Assembly (NCBI RefSeq): GCF_905163445.1
Contig: NC_053182.1
Span: 21,225,501 to 21,289,500, forward strand
DNA length: 64,000 bases
Source: Pararge aegeria
Lineage: Eukaryota > Arthropoda > Insecta > Lepidoptera > Nymphalidae
Direction of reading: 5' to 3'
The position numbers and the translations under genes are program-made. Of this stretch, positions 33,353 through 46,110 are shown in pieces. The stretch's first letter is position 1. Every line of letters starts with the position of its first letter. The notes beneath the pieces are model-generated. The model was not told the origin of the DNA. It saw only the letters and a list, made by a program, of their open reading frames with translations, and did no database searches.

Positions 33353-36248
33353 AACTAGTATTTAATTATAAATACACTTGTAACTGCAATGGTTCATGAA
33401 GCGGTATTAAACTACGCTGTTTATTAAGAAGCGAGAAAGTATATGTTAAGGTTATTGCAAAGTTTTATTTTATCTCATAGGTGCAATTTTGTACTTGCGC
33501 GGCGCAACGATTGGGGTATGCGGGCATGCAAGCAAAATACCCGGTTAACACTATAGTAGTTATTTTGCTTTTTCTAGTCCAAAGCTTTGAGATTTTTCGG
33601 ATCATCGTCTCAATTTGATGCGTTCAGTAGGATATTTTTTTTTTGTATATACTGATAGGCGAGGCGGCGACGATCTGGTTCCGAGTTAACATAAGATATA
33701 TATGCCATTTATATAGAACTTGAAATCACACTTCAAAGAATACTCATATATTAACTGAGAATGTGGTGTTCTTTGAAAACTTTAATCTTTACACTTTAGT
33801 TTAAACCTCCCAGTCGTTCCATCAATGAATTTACCGTTCAGGTACTGTCAAGCGCTAACTTGTTGTGAAATACAAATATAGCCCCGCACTAACTTCATTA
33901 ACCTCGTTGACGTCACTGCAGCCCTTTGTCTCTCTGCCCTCTCGGCCCGCAACAAAATATTTTTCCATCGACCTCTATCGTTTGCGATGGCTTTCCAACT
34001 TTTTACACGAAATCCATTTTTGTGTTGGTTAGGAATATAATACCGCGGTCAATCTATATTGTTATTAGGTACACAGAACAACTAATAACTAAAGTATGTA
34101 CACACCTTGGAATTAAATTGAACAAAAAGTAAAAATAAAATTAAAGTTGTAACAAAAAACCAAAACATAAAAAATAATGTATATTTTTATAATCCCTAAA
34201 GTAATGTGCTATAGTAGTTGATAATTTGATTTATACTATACTATACTATACTATTACTATACATGCAATAGTGTTCTGTTTGTCTGTTTGTTACATATTA
34301 ATATGTTTAATCAGTGAATCTACCTTGTCTGATGATGGCTAGCATGCTGGAGAAAGACATCGAATACTTTATATCCTGAGAAGCACCAAGGAGTTTAAAA
34401 TTAAAAGTGATATTTTTGTTCTTTCTAGTTAAGTTATTCATTTAATTTGGTGTTTTCTTTGTATTTTGTGCAATAAAGATTTCTCTATCCATCTATCTAT
34501 CTATTCATTACTTATGCATGGCTTAATAGATCAACCGATCTTAACAGAATTGTGCATAGTTAGCGTTCTATAGGATAGGATATTCTTTATTTTCGGAAAA
34601 TGCTAGGTTCGGATTCTTTGGATTTGCCATAACCAATGACAAAAAAACACTACCATAAATTCATGTAAACCATATTCTTATCTCATAAAAACTTCATGTC
34701 CCTGGTATATTGTGCTCAGTAACAAATGCAATTCCGCGTTTAAACCTTTGCCGTTGAAAAGCTAAATTTATAAACACATACATCAGTCGACGCGTGTAGT
34801 GGACGTCCTCGTACCTGCGTGCACAGCACATTTTTCCAATGGTTGAATCCAAACCATTGTGGACAATATATTGATGGCCCTGTATATTATGTTGGACAAA
34901 ATATTTTTATTTGCACATTTTTCTTCTACAGTGGTAGTAGTGGTAGTTATTTTTCTCGTATTGTTCCAAGGATTTCGTTTGCGTGTCGTTTTTACCATCA
35001 CCGTTATCGTCAGCATGGCTAGTTGAAGTAGGAGGCATTTCTTTTTTTTAATTTTCTCCCCGAGTAAACATTTTATTTGGCGTTAGGCGAGGTGGGGTGT
35101 TAGGCGAGAACAGAATATGTACTAAAAATAATCTTATTTTGCTGCCTTAAAGATCGAAAATATTAATAGTGTCATCAATATTTAAAAATCCGCATATATA
35201 CATTCAGCTGATAAAGAAATGTTGCTATAATGTTATAAAATAATTTACGTGATGAAATAAAATAATTTACTACATGAGAAATCTACACTGGTTGAAATTA
35301 TAATTTTTTTTATGGGATAGTTATTACTATCACTTTATTTTTTTTTAATTAGTATCTGAGTTATTGTAGGTCTAGACTTTTTACGCCGACAACGTCGCAG
35401 GGCTCATCCAGTCTTACAAATGAAACCAAATAAAAGTTTTACTTACTTCGCAAACACATATCTACAAACATGTTTTGTTTTATGAACTTTGCTGCAATCT
35501 TGCATTTTATTTTTCGTAAAATAAGTCGTGAAACAATTTTTCGTGAAACAATTTCTAATTAGAGTTCATTTTACTACCAATAATCAAAAAAAAATCATAC
35601 CCTTTTAAGCTTTTGTAACAGTAAACACCCCGATGAAATTGCCGTACAAAATTTTCCTTTTGATTTTAATTCAATAAAAATGGCTTCCGTATTAAAGGAC
35701 CATAGAAGTTCTCAGTTATTTCCGTAAAAGCCTCTAATTTAGAGATGCGCAACGAAATGATATCTATGGACGATGTAAACAGTTCTCTGAAAAGAATAAA
35801 GAGACACGAAATGGTACAAAGAGTTGTATCTTTCTTTCAGTAGTTTAATGAAATGTTCGCGCACGTTCTACCCATTTCGCTGTCCTAACGAAAGGTTCTA
35901 ATTCTGACAGTAAATAATAGTACAGCTAATCATTCCATAACTATAATTATGTAAATGCTTGACACCTGACGTATACACGTGTCTATGGTGTCTGACAGCG
36001 AACGAAAGACCTAATGCCTGAATAAGCAAAATCAGACATTACTTTTCCAACTTTGTTTAGCCAATGTTGTCATTTTAATAATAATATAACTTATGCTTAT
36101 TGAGCATATTCGAGACAGGTTTCAGGCAATCAGTTTATTATGCATCATGGTCGCCCATTCTCTTCTATAGCCGAAATAACAACCAACATCAAACCATCAA
36201 CTGTCATACAATAAGTTTTAAATTGATAAAAAATTCTTGAGCAAAAAG
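33353..36248. other. Longest stretch without recognised features
   Basis: About 2.9 kb with no gene, RNA or clear interspersed repeat. It holds an (ATACT)n-like tract at 34232-34252, an (ATCT)n tract at 34488-34503, and a duplicated GTTAGGCGAG at 35082-35091 and 35099-35108. Confidence 0.4.
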
Positions 36249-38690
36249 ATTATCTTATTTATACACTTTATTTGTAAACCACAAATAGTAAAAAAAAAAA
36301 AACAATGGACACAACAAAAATAAACCTAAAAAGTAGGATACAAAGGGCGGCCTTATCGCTTAGTAGCGATCTCTTCCAGGCAACCTTAGGATTAGGAAAA
36401 CCAAGGGAAACCGATTGGTGGGGTGTATTATTATTGCATACATACTTACGAACAATTACACACTAATACTTATCAAGATTACACACATAAAATATTAATA
36501 ATAATAAAGATAATGGGCTTTATTATTCAAGATAATGGGCTTTAACAGCATTTTTGAATATGTCTAGTGACCTTGACTGTCGTATGCTTATTGGGAGTGC
36601 ATTTCACAGTTCAGTAGCTTGAACAATGAATGAATGCTTATAAAACTTAGTTTTATGAAACGGCATGCTCAAAGTCAGCGTACCACAAGAACGTATATCT
36701 GACTGCACTCCAAGAAAATTAAATTTCTCCTTTAGGTAAGAGGGAGTTTTAGGGTTAAATAACACACAGAACAGAAGCGACAGAACATGCAGATCCCGGC
36801 GACGACGAATAGGGAGCCACTTAAGCTTTAGTCTATATTCAGATACATGATCATATTTGCGTAAGGCAAATATGAACCGAATAGCGAGATTTTGAAGACG
36901 CTCAAGTTTGTTCAGTTAGTCCTCGGTCAGTTTAAGATAGCTTGCGTCCGCATAATCAAGAATAGAGAGAATGAGAGAATGTGCCAACATAACTTTGGTC
37001 GGAATTGGAAGAACAGAACGCAGGCGACGCAATGACCTAATAGTCGCAAACATCCTCCTACTCAATACGTTGACATGCACAGACCATGATAGTTGTTTAT
37101 CAAGATGTAAGCCTAGATCTTTAACAGTGTCACAGTAGAGAATAGTGACACCGTTGTATACAACAGGAGGGAGATTCTGCCAATCAACTCTAACACCCAA
37201 TCCCGGGCTGCCAATAATGATAGCCTGAGATTTTACAGGGTTAACCTTAAGTCCATACTGCCTGCTCCACTCAGAAATGTTAGATAAATCACTATTAACT
37301 GCAGAAACAGTAGGACCAAGATTTCCAAGGGTAGAGTGACGATATATTTGAATATCATCTGCATACAAGTGATAGAGAGAAGAAATACGATGAGTAATTG
37401 AGTTAATGAAAATAGCAAAGAGTAGGGGAGACAACACACCACCCTGAGGTTCCCCAGCCGCAACATCACACCAGGACGATGAGGACTCTTCAATCCGAAT
37501 GCGCTGTTGACGACCATTGAGGTAACTCCGAAACCATTCTAACACCGATGGAGATATGTTAATCGAGCGCAGGAGACTCAACAGGATGTCATAATCTACT
37601 GTATTAAAAGCATTACTAAAGTCAAGTAAAGTCAGTACTGTGAGTTCCTTGTTATCTATCGCCCTTCGAATATCATCGGTAACTTTTACTAGTGCTGTAA
37701 CCGTACTATGACCAGGGCGAAAGCCAGACTGCAAAGGACTAAGAAAACAGTTTTTATTAAGGAAAAGACTAAGTTGCTGGTATACTAGTTTCTCAAGGAC
37801 TTTTGAAATAAACGGCAAAATTGAAATCGGACGAAAATCGGAGAAAGGTGCAGGGTTGGCCTTTTTAGGAAGAGGGATAATTTGAGCCTTTTTCCAGGCT
37901 TCGGGAAATTTGCTAGTCATGATAGAATGATTTAGAATATGAGTTAAGACATGGGAAACAACATCAAGAATAGGAATGATCATATTACGGCTAATGCAGT
38001 CAGTACCAACAGCATTCGAGGTGATGGACAGTATGCTCTTCTTAACATCACATTCAGTGAAAGTCTTGAAGGTAAAGGGCAAAAAGTCTGGAGTTGCGTA
38101 CGAAGAGAGAATACTAAGGGTACGATCTTTATCGATGCTATCCATTGTATCGGAAGTAGAGAAATGTTTATTGAGGAGCTCGATATCAATGTTGACGGAA
38201 GTCTTATGGGATGATTTACCAACTCCAAGTGACTCAAGAAATTTCCACGTTTTGGCTGTATCACCATTTTCAACTGACTTATGGATGTGGCGTCGTTGAG
38301 CATCTCTACACAATGTATTACAGCGATTCCGTGCTTTATGGTATTTTGAACGGTTTGTTTCGGAATTTAATACTTTATATTTGAATTTTGCAGAGTTCTT
38401 TTTAAGCATAGAAATTTTAATCTCTTCTGACAACCACGGGGCTGGTAAGTGCTTCATTTTAACAGGCCTTACCGGAGCATGTGTATCATAGAGTTTGGTG
38501 AGCAGTGTGTTAAATATATCAACCTTGCGATCAATAGAGTTAACATCCGCTATAGCAGCCCAATCCAAATGGCTGGCATCATCACAAAGACGATCCTTGT
38601 CAATTCCTCCAAAGTTACGCTGCAGAAGTATTCTCGATTTTGCTTTAGGAGGACGTATTTTATAGGAAACGTAAATCAAATCGTGATATG
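36249..38690 (-). mobile_element. 5'-truncated jockey/CR1-type retrotransposon, best-preserved LINE
   Basis: The element runs on the minus strand from about 38690 to 36249. Its 5' edge falls at the very end of the endonuclease domain (residues SYH-DLIYVSYKI, where the family has S-D-H), next to a (TATCT)n tract. The 3' UTR contains GGTTGCCTGGAAGAGATCGC, AGCGATAAGGCCGCCC and an AATAAA-containing AAATAAAGTGTATAAATAAG end, as in many lepidopteran copies. A direct duplication of AGATAATGGGCTTTA (about 36509-36523 and 36531-36544) sits at the stop codon. The tail is AT-rich rather than pure poly(A). Confidence 0.88.
36523..38690 (-). pseudogene. Non-LTR reverse transcriptase, full RT domain, two premature stops
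   Basis: Encodes the reverse transcriptase of target-primed retrotransposition. Counting from 38679: an N-terminal linker, FRPISILPFISKVLEKLVY (about 282-300), SGFRPGHST (about 318-326), motif A LLDFSNAFNTVD (about 351-362), motif B GEPQGGVLSPLLFAIFINS (about 409-427), motif C YADDIQIY (about 439-446), motif D KVNPVKSQAII, then YCDTVKDLGLHLDKQLSW and a C-terminal domain. The long frame stops at TAA 36916-36918, but the same frame continues at once with LNKLERLQNLAIRFIFALRK and on to an expected stop at 36523-36525. One further in-frame TGA interrupts it at ELxNALPISIRQ, where the family has Trp. Both stops look like single transitions. The frame has no frameshift. The endonuclease domain is missing, so the copy is dead on arrival as an autonomous element. 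Plus-strand open frames at 37951-38299 are shadows of this one. Confidence 0.9.
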
Positions 38691-38696
38691 AGAACG

Positions 38697-38728
38697 CATC
38701 TTATCTTATCTTATCTATCTATCTTTGA
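38697..38728. repeat. (TATCT)n/(TATC)n microsatellite
   Basis: CATCTTATCTTATCTTATCT followed by ATCTATCTATCT immediately beside the LINE 5' end. Confidence 0.9.
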
Positions 38729-39479
38729 ACATTTATTTCTAAAGCTCAAGGTAATCGTCGAGTATCCACACTTTTCTGTGCACTTGATCTTATCGCTTTA
38801 GTAAAAAATAAAATACCAGCTACCAGCCGTGAGTTGATGCTGCTAGAGTGCGCCTTAGTGATATATCAAGATCATTTTTGTCTCTCATTCACGAACATAA
38901 ACTCTACACTCACTACATTCTATTTATATCTAAGCTTCTTTCATTTTGTTCAAAGGTTAAGCAATTTTTCTTACACAATGCCACGGGAAGGGGTTTAAAA
39001 GATTGCAGCTTTGAGAGAAATGCAATTTACAACGCTTCGTTCTGCTTTAAACATTTTGTTTCTTTTCTCGCTCTTGGTAAACCTCTATCTGGTTTTTGCA
39101 AACTTCTGCAAAATTAAAAAGCCTGCCTAATCATTTATTTCTATGAGCTTTTCCAAGGAATCGAATAATACTGTTACACATAAGAGTAATGCCGTATTTT
39201 TACATCACATAAACCAATGAAGTTTCCACAACTTAGTTATACATAAACGATAACGTTAACCACAAAAAGCTTTGGTATCAACTACCAAGCTAAAAAAAAC
39301 TAAATACTATTGACATGCTTGTTATTAAAGTGGAGATTTGATTCAAGTTAAATTATATATAACTATTGCACGCCTCATAAGCGAAGCGTTAAGGTGGTCA
39401 GTTTACGCACACCGAGTAATTCTTCAACTTAAAATGTCACTTTGATTATTCTTTATTGCTTTTATAAGTGAATAGCGGA
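38729..39479. other. Anonymous stretch with one short frame
   Basis: An 89-codon plus frame at 38848-39117 has no recognised motif. No repeat recognised. Confidence 0.35.
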
Positions 39480-39660
39480 CCCCCGCGAATGAGTCGACTT
39501 AAAAAATAGTCGTATGTCTAATAAAAATGATTCCGAGATTCTAGCTAGATCGTTTTATGGCCCCCGAAACCCCTGTATACTAAAATTCATGACAATCGAT
39601 GGAACCGATACCGATTTTATACAAGAATTGCTCGTTTAAAGATATAAGATAAATAGACAA
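39480..39660 (+). repeat. Decayed LINE-3'-UTR-like repeat
   Basis: GGCCCCCGAAACCCCTGTAT, ACTAAAATTCATGACAATCG and ATACAAGAATTGCTCGTTTA are typical of a lepidopteran repeat I recognise; it has no partner in this window. Confidence 0.5.
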
Positions 39661-39862
39661 ATGTTGAGAAAAATACTATTTTTAACAAACATGATATTTT
39701 TAAATCTCTGTTTATTATTGAAACTAATTAAAAATATGTTAAAAAAGTTCTGTCTTGGAAGTCTATTACATTTTTAGATGTAGTTTAATTATTACTTACA
39801 AATAATCTCGATTTTATTGTAATGAACGAGATTATGAGGCGTGCACTTTTGGATTTTATAAC

Positions 39863-39968
39863 TATCTCTTTTCGGTTTTAAGATTATTACTATCGATATA
39901 TACTTATCTCTTTTCGGATGATCCTAAGATTGGTACATTCAACCTTGTTTGGTTGAACGTACCAATCT
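39863..39968. repeat. 18-bp inverted repeat with nearby direct repeat
   Basis: AGATTGGTACATTCAACC (39927-39944) pairs with 39951-39968 with one mismatch, 6-nt loop TTGTTT. The motif TATCTCTTTTCGG also occurs as a direct repeat at about 39863 and 39904. Confidence 0.85.
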
Positions 39969-42365
39969 CAGTATCTCTAGGAAGCTTTATAATTTATAAA
40001 GTATAGATTAATATTTGCGATGGCGGCCTTTCGGCTTCCAGCAAATGATAAGATTGAGTACATATTGGAATCTTTTTCTTCCAATCACCAAAATATTAAT
40101 CAAACATTTTAATAGTTTTTTTCGTTGCTTATTTTTTATCAATGAATACACTGGACATTTTTACTAAGTCACTTTTGTAAGGCAACTAAAAAGACAACAG
40201 TGTAGTTTTTACTTTGTCATTTCCAAGTTAGGTATAATATGGTAGGTAGAAGGATCCGAAGCAAGAAAGTCCTGGTTTAATGCGTTTCCATTTTAGGCTT
40301 CTCAGTTAATCAGCGTAAGGTAAGTTTATAATCAAGCACTAACTTGTCATTGCGTACCTAACACCGTGGAAGACAAAAATACAAAGAAACGGCTATTTAG
40401 AAACATCTAGAAAAGTACCAACATACCCACTGACCCTTCTCGAGAGAAGCAATCTTCAGTAAAGGAATGAATAATTTAATTGCAGCCTTTTATTCGCATT
40501 ACCAGCAGTTCTCGGCGAGGCGAGTGGAGGCAAATTGCATTTCTTTCATTTCAGTACCCAATCGGCATACCTACTTTCTTGACTTATTAATGGTGAATGA
40601 TTATGCAGCTTAGGGAGAGCGTACCTAGAATATGCCTAAGCTCAGATTTTCACAAACAAAAAAAGGTGTAAAGTTGCAGTTATCTTTGGATCCGTTTTCT
40701 GTGTTCTGCATTAGTAGATACTGTTTGGTTCGATCGAAGAATTTAAAAACTTTTTTACAAAATGTTTATGTTAAGTTTCTTGTTCTATTATTTTATTTAT
40801 TTTATACCTTATTAAATGTATGTGCAGTTTTACAAATAAATAAACAGACATCTCACTACTATTTAAATTTTATGTATGTACTTCGCATCAGAAGTACCTT
40901 TCACGGTAGTACTACTATTTGATAACGTGACTATTTGACTTTGAATTTTGACTTTATCATCGAATACTTTCAACAGACTTATTTAAACCAATTTATGACG
41001 AATAAACAGGCAGTTATCTCTTTTACCGTAAAACGAGTCACTGGAAGCCGCTGGAAACATGGAACTTCGGACCGTGATATTTGAAACTAATTAAAAAAGA
41101 CCTATGTGGTGTGGACGTCCATTGGTTAACGTCATGATGAAAAGAAAACCATCGAAATCTGTTTAGATTTGAAGACGAGTGATATCGCAAAAACGAATGG
41201 ATTAGTCTAGATGGAAACAACCACACTCACAAAATTGATAGAACACTGTTGTAAAAAAAGTATTAACGTGTTTTATGGTCGACATAAACATAAAATGCCA
41301 TTTTATATCAATCGCCCGTGCGTAGCATATCAAGTTCTCAGCGACAGGTTCGACACACTGTAACATGGCACGCGGAAGACAGCCCTTCATATAATCAGAG
41401 CTGTAACGGATGTCATTTAGCGAGTGAGGATGACAATACTGGCATTCATTGATTTAATATTTGTATTTGGTCGCGTATTTATTAATAAAAAAACAGTTTT
41501 GGGGTGAAGGGTATGTGACTTATATAACTGCTATAACCCTTACAGGTTACCATACACTGCATCAACACTTAACACCAAGTGAGATTGCAGTGGAATAAAA
41601 AAAAGTTTAACAAAAATTTAACTGAAATAGTAGTAGCGTAAATATGTGGATAAGGGCGTATCAAAGGCGTGAACAAATAAATTCGCATATAAATACCGCA
41701 CAAAAATATGCTAAAACAAAACTTACATCACCCACAACGCTTTTCCTGTATTTACATTGGGAAATAATTATTGCGATATGAAATTTGTCGATTTGGTTTA
41801 GGTTATGGTAGCGAAGTTTTTAAATTGTACACAGTGCATAAAGGCAAATTAAGAAGAACTAGAAGAAAAAAAGTTAATTAAACGCAAAATATAAAAGAAC
41901 AAAAATATAACAAAATAAAAAAGTATTAAGAAAAAGGTAGGCATGTATAGGTTTAATGCTTCAAACAAACTCCTGTACAGGCAACCTTTTTACGAATGAT
42001 CCTGTGGCAAGAGAGAGGGATGGTGCTCTTATCATGCTCATAAATACATATTAATACATACATTTTAAGAAAATACATAAGCATCAAATTACACATCAAA
42101 TATTGATACAAAAAAAAAATATACAACGTGTAACGAAATACTGTTGAAGAGTGCATCAGTATATGCCTCATGGGTGATTACCCTGGCTGTGTGTGATTTA
42201 TTTTAGTAAAAACTATGGCATTGGTTTACTCAAAAACTATTAGCGTTTCGGTTTCACAGATAAGTCTCAGAGACAGTAAATAATGTACCTCTGAAGCCTC
42301 TGAAGTATTACTTCGATTTTCATTCAGACGTTGCAAAACGATACAATTCGGCATAAACGGTAGAT
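39969..42365. other. Anonymous stretch
   Basis: No gene recognised; a weak R5-like piece at 41545-41605 (TTACCATACACTGCATCAAC, GTGAGATTGCAGTGGAATAA). Open frames at 40632-40922 and elsewhere show no family motif. Confidence 0.4.
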
Positions 42366-42369
42366 CGGA

Positions 42370-42600
42370 ATACAGTTGTCATCACGCTTCCTTTTCCCGT
42401 GGGTGTCGTTCGAGGCGATTAAGGGACTGTACAGGAGGCAGCAGCATTCTCTGCGCTACTACCATCATCTACTACGAATTCATCATTCATGGGCAAGACC
42501 TCCCGCTGGGAGAGGCCTCCAGACCAGCAGTTTAATGTGATAGGCTATTGATTGCTGAATAGTTCAGCATAATGTTTATTTGATGTTAAATGATTGAGGC
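42370..42600 (+). repeat. Dispersed repeat (CCCGTGGGTGTCGTTCGAGG type)
   Basis: TTCCTTTTCCCGTGGGTGTC, GAGGCGATTAAGGGACTGTA, CAGGAGGCAGCAGCATTCTC and GCTACTACCATCATCTACTA are landmarks of a moth repeat I recognise. Class unknown, no second copy in the window. Confidence 0.5.
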
Positions 42601-43988
42601 AGACAACCACAGCGGCGGATGCGATCGCTCGTCCAATTGTACGCTTCATCACGTAGCGACTTTACTGCAAGTTGTAAACAATAAAATTACAAAACCGCGC
42701 CCGCTGACCGAAACCACGAGACATAACTCGCCGATATAAGGCTGAGTGCAAACTTTAGTCAAACACAAAACTTTTTTTATTCAAGTTCAAGTCTTTAACA
42801 GATACTTTTGATATAATATATGAAATTCTCGTGCAAAAGTGTTGTTACAAAATTGTGCTGAAATTTTGTGTGTATATTCAATAGAAGAATGAAAATAGGA
42901 TGTTTACTATTTTTCCTATTACTAAGGATAAGTGATTAACCCGAAAATTATTTTCTTTTATTTATTTTATATATGGCAAGACCATACATAATTTTTCTGT
43001 GAAATAAATGTGAATACACCTATTCGGCAACACAACTTCGAGCAACGAGGATTTTAAAATGAAATAAGTTAAAACATTTTGTTATCAGCATAAAATAATC
43101 GTAATATCACATTATTAAACTACGCTATATACAGGTACTCGTACCGGTTTAAAGAACTTTAGGATCTATACCGTTTTTTGATTAGTTGCTGAGTAAGTAA
43201 AGTCAAAAATGTCAAACGAACGTTTTGTCCCTCAGGCGGATAGCTCAGTAGTTATTATTACTCGTGCAATTTCAGTCCTTTTAAAGATATTTTACGCGTC
43301 TATCCAAAACACATTATGCTTTTTAAATATCTCCATTTTCCGTACATGTAGATTCATGAACACAGTAGATCCTGCTGTTTGCGCTCAGCCTAACTCGCCG
43401 ACACAATACGCTGAATTTTATAACACCACTCATCAATCGCGACACCTGTCGCAGACAAGCGATGGCTGACACAAATAGCTGGGACTCCGCTATTGAATTG
43501 GCAAACATTGAATTGGGACTAAAATTAAATGACTACTGGATTTTAAAGGACGCAGATTTGTATAGACCTTTTAATTTTTTTAAATTAAGTACCATTTAGT
43601 TGATTTCATTTTACTACTTAACATACATAAGGCAATTAGAAAAGTAGTACAATTTTTATAAGAACATACACCATTTCAGAAGAAAAAAATATCAAAATAA
43701 TTGGTCGGAGACGAGGAGTAATGTTGCCAAACATTAAACCAAGAAAATCGATTCCTATTTTCAACGAAGTAGCTGTTTTAGGAGAATTATCTATACAACA
43801 GCTTTATATGAGAGGCTGTAACTTTTGTATGATATAAATCATCTCTCTTAGTCAAACAATAGATAAGTACCTACTGATATCAATAGAATTAGCAAATACG
43901 CTTATTCCCTGAATAATTTTCTTCTCTCCGAATAGCTATTAGTGGGAATAATAATATATTAGTAATTCCAGAGACAGTACAGGTAGCT
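42601..43988. other. Anonymous stretch
   Basis: No gene recognised; an 86-codon frame at 43209-43469 is unsupported. Confidence 0.4.
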
Positions 43989-44044
43989 AACTAAGCTCTT
44001 AGTTTTAACTTAGTTTAACTAAGCTTTTAGTATTGACTTAGTAT
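43989..44044. repeat. 28-bp tandem duplication
   Basis: AACTAAGCTCTTAGTTTTAA plus CTTAGTTT is repeated once with four substitutions (43989-44016, 44017-44044). Each unit is itself partly self-complementary (AACTAAG / CTTAGTT). Confidence 0.85.
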
Positions 44045-44067
44045 AGGTACTAAGTATAATAAAAATA

Positions 44068-44272
44068 TTGCTTACATCAACGGTGAAGGAAAACATCGTG
44101 TGAAACTTGCATGCTTGAGAGTTCTCTATTATGTCCTCAAAGGCGTGTGGAGTTCACCTTTCCTCACTAGGCCAGCGTGGTGGACTACGGCCTAAACCCT
44201 TCTCATTTTGGGAGGAGACCCGTGCCCAGTAGTGGGCCGGTAATGGGTTGGGTTGATATGATGATGGATCAA
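44068..44272 (+). repeat. SINE-A 3' two thirds
   Basis: TTGCTTACATCAACGGTGAA, GGAAAACATCGTGTGAAACT, CCAGCGTGGTGGACTACGGC and GGGTTGATATGATGATGGA. 5'-truncated before the B box. A doubled GGGTTGGGTTGATATGAT precedes the tail. Confidence 0.85.
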
Positions 44273-45383
44273 TATTTAATAAATTATTTTCGTAGAAATT
44301 CTTCACCCCTACAACTTAAATATCTAAAACACGTTTGCTAAAGTTCTATAGGGGATAACATAATTAAAACCTGGCAGAAAATGTACTCGGAAGCACTGGC
44401 AAGCTCAGTCACGAACACTTTTCTCCTTGTAGTCAGCTGTTTAGAAAATCATATTAATCATATTAACCTAAAAACTCTGCCACTAACCGGTCTCCGTGGA
44501 GTTGAGTCGCTGGAAGTCCGGCATTTCCTTGCTATGAGATAAGGGCTAACCGAACCAATGGCACGCGTATCAAAGAGGGCACGCGAGTTATAATTTTTGG
44601 CTTATCACCGCTTGCCACTACGTTACGTGGTTAAAATAAGTGTCAGTTTAAGATCACCAAAAATATCAAGGCAAGAAATCTCCCTTTAAATTCAACGGCA
44701 TACTGCCCTAGGGAACGTTAACTGCCTGCTTACTGTAAATACCTATTGCAAATGGGGTTTAGTTTACGCATAGGAGTTTGTCAAGAGATGAGTGTAGAGC
44801 TATGGACAACTTATCTATGTAAAGTGATATTTACAGAAAACATACAACGGGGAAAGAAGTGCTATAGTGTTGCAGTGAAGCGATGACAGTGATCTCAAGC
44901 GTCTATTTGATGTCTTCATTTCTCCTTTAGTCTGTGGTCCCAACTAAATCTTGTTCAATTCCATTGTTCTTATTTCCCCCTATCTCCGTAAGCGAAAGTT
45001 CTAACAAAAGCGTTTTGTTATTGCTGTTCAAGAGATCTGTGAGCATGCAGTTCCGCTCCTCTAAACGGAGGCTTACAGTAAAATGTCGGATTATGCTGAC
45101 CGCACATCCGCAAGCGCCGCAACTTGAAGCTAAGACCAAGCGGTGAATTATGTAGTGCAGGACTGCATGGACTACTAATGAATGTAGCTGTCTCATGGTG
45201 AAGTCACGAGCGTCTGCTGTGGTTCACACAGCATGCGTTATGCTGAAATCTGTGTTGTCAATACGATATTACAAGACAGGCAAATATCTGCAACGCAACG
45301 ATTGCAGCTCTGCGCTTGTTTATGTAGTTTTTGTTGGACAAATTAAACTTGCTGTGAAGTCATCGTACGCGGTTTTTTGGTTT
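44273..45383. other. Anonymous stretch
   Basis: No gene recognised; overlapping 89- and 70-codon frames at 44927-45196 are unsupported. Confidence 0.4.
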
Positions 45384-45590
45384 TTATAAATCCTGCCGGA
45401 ACTGTACATTTTCTCGGGATAAAAAGCAGCCTATGTGCTAGTCAAGGGTATAATCTGTCTTCATTCCAAAATTCAGTTAAATTGGTTCAGTATTTTTCCT
45501 TCAGTATTGTTCAGTAATCATCCATCCATCCATCCATCTATCCAAAATTCCATCATAAAATTTTGCATTTATAATATTAGTAGGATGACA
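45384..45590 (+). repeat. Family R1 3' part
   Basis: CCTGCCGGAACTGTACATTT, CTCGGGATAAAAAGCAGCCT, TTAAATTGGTTCAGTATTTT, a (CATC)n-type tract at about 45519-45542 and GCATTTATAATATTAGTAGG. Confidence 0.8.
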
Positions 45591-45837
45591 ATAGCTTATC
45601 ACTGGTCATCAGTTAATTGTTCCAGTACATTTGTATTCATTAGTAGTATTAACTTATTAGTAGTTGAAATTACCCGTTTGGCTCATATTTATGATGTTAT
45701 TTGAAGATACCATCTCTATCATTCAAAGTATAGGTTTATGACGTAAACGTTATAACTGAGGAAGAAGGAACTTCATTATAACGTTTATTTTTAAAAAGCT
45801 TACTTCCGTAGGTAATGAATATTAATGTCATCTTTGA

Positions 45838-46110
45838 CAGTCTGTTGGCGCAGTGGGCAGTGATACTGCTTTCCGCGTTCAAGGCCGTGGTTTCGATTCC
45901 CACAATTGGATAATGTTTGCGTGATGAACATTAATGTTTTTCAGTGTATGGGTGTTTATCTGTATATTATAAGACGTATTTATGTGTAATATATTCATAA
46001 AAATATTAATCTGCTATCTTAGTATACTCATAACACAAGCTACGCTTACTTCGGGGCTAGATAGCGATGTGATGTGTTTTATTGTCGTAATATATTTATG
46101 TTTATTTTAT
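45838..46110 (+). repeat. SINE-B, nearly full length
   Basis: GTTGGCGCAGTGGGCAGTGA (A box), TTTCGATTCCCACAATTGGA (B box), CGTGATGAACATTAATGTTT, ACAAGCTACGCTTACTTCGG and a TTATTTATTTATTT tail. Confidence 0.85.

Noticed and set aside
37951..38303. Open frames of 87-107 codons overlapping the LINE on both strands
   Set aside because: They are shadows of the reverse transcriptase frame.
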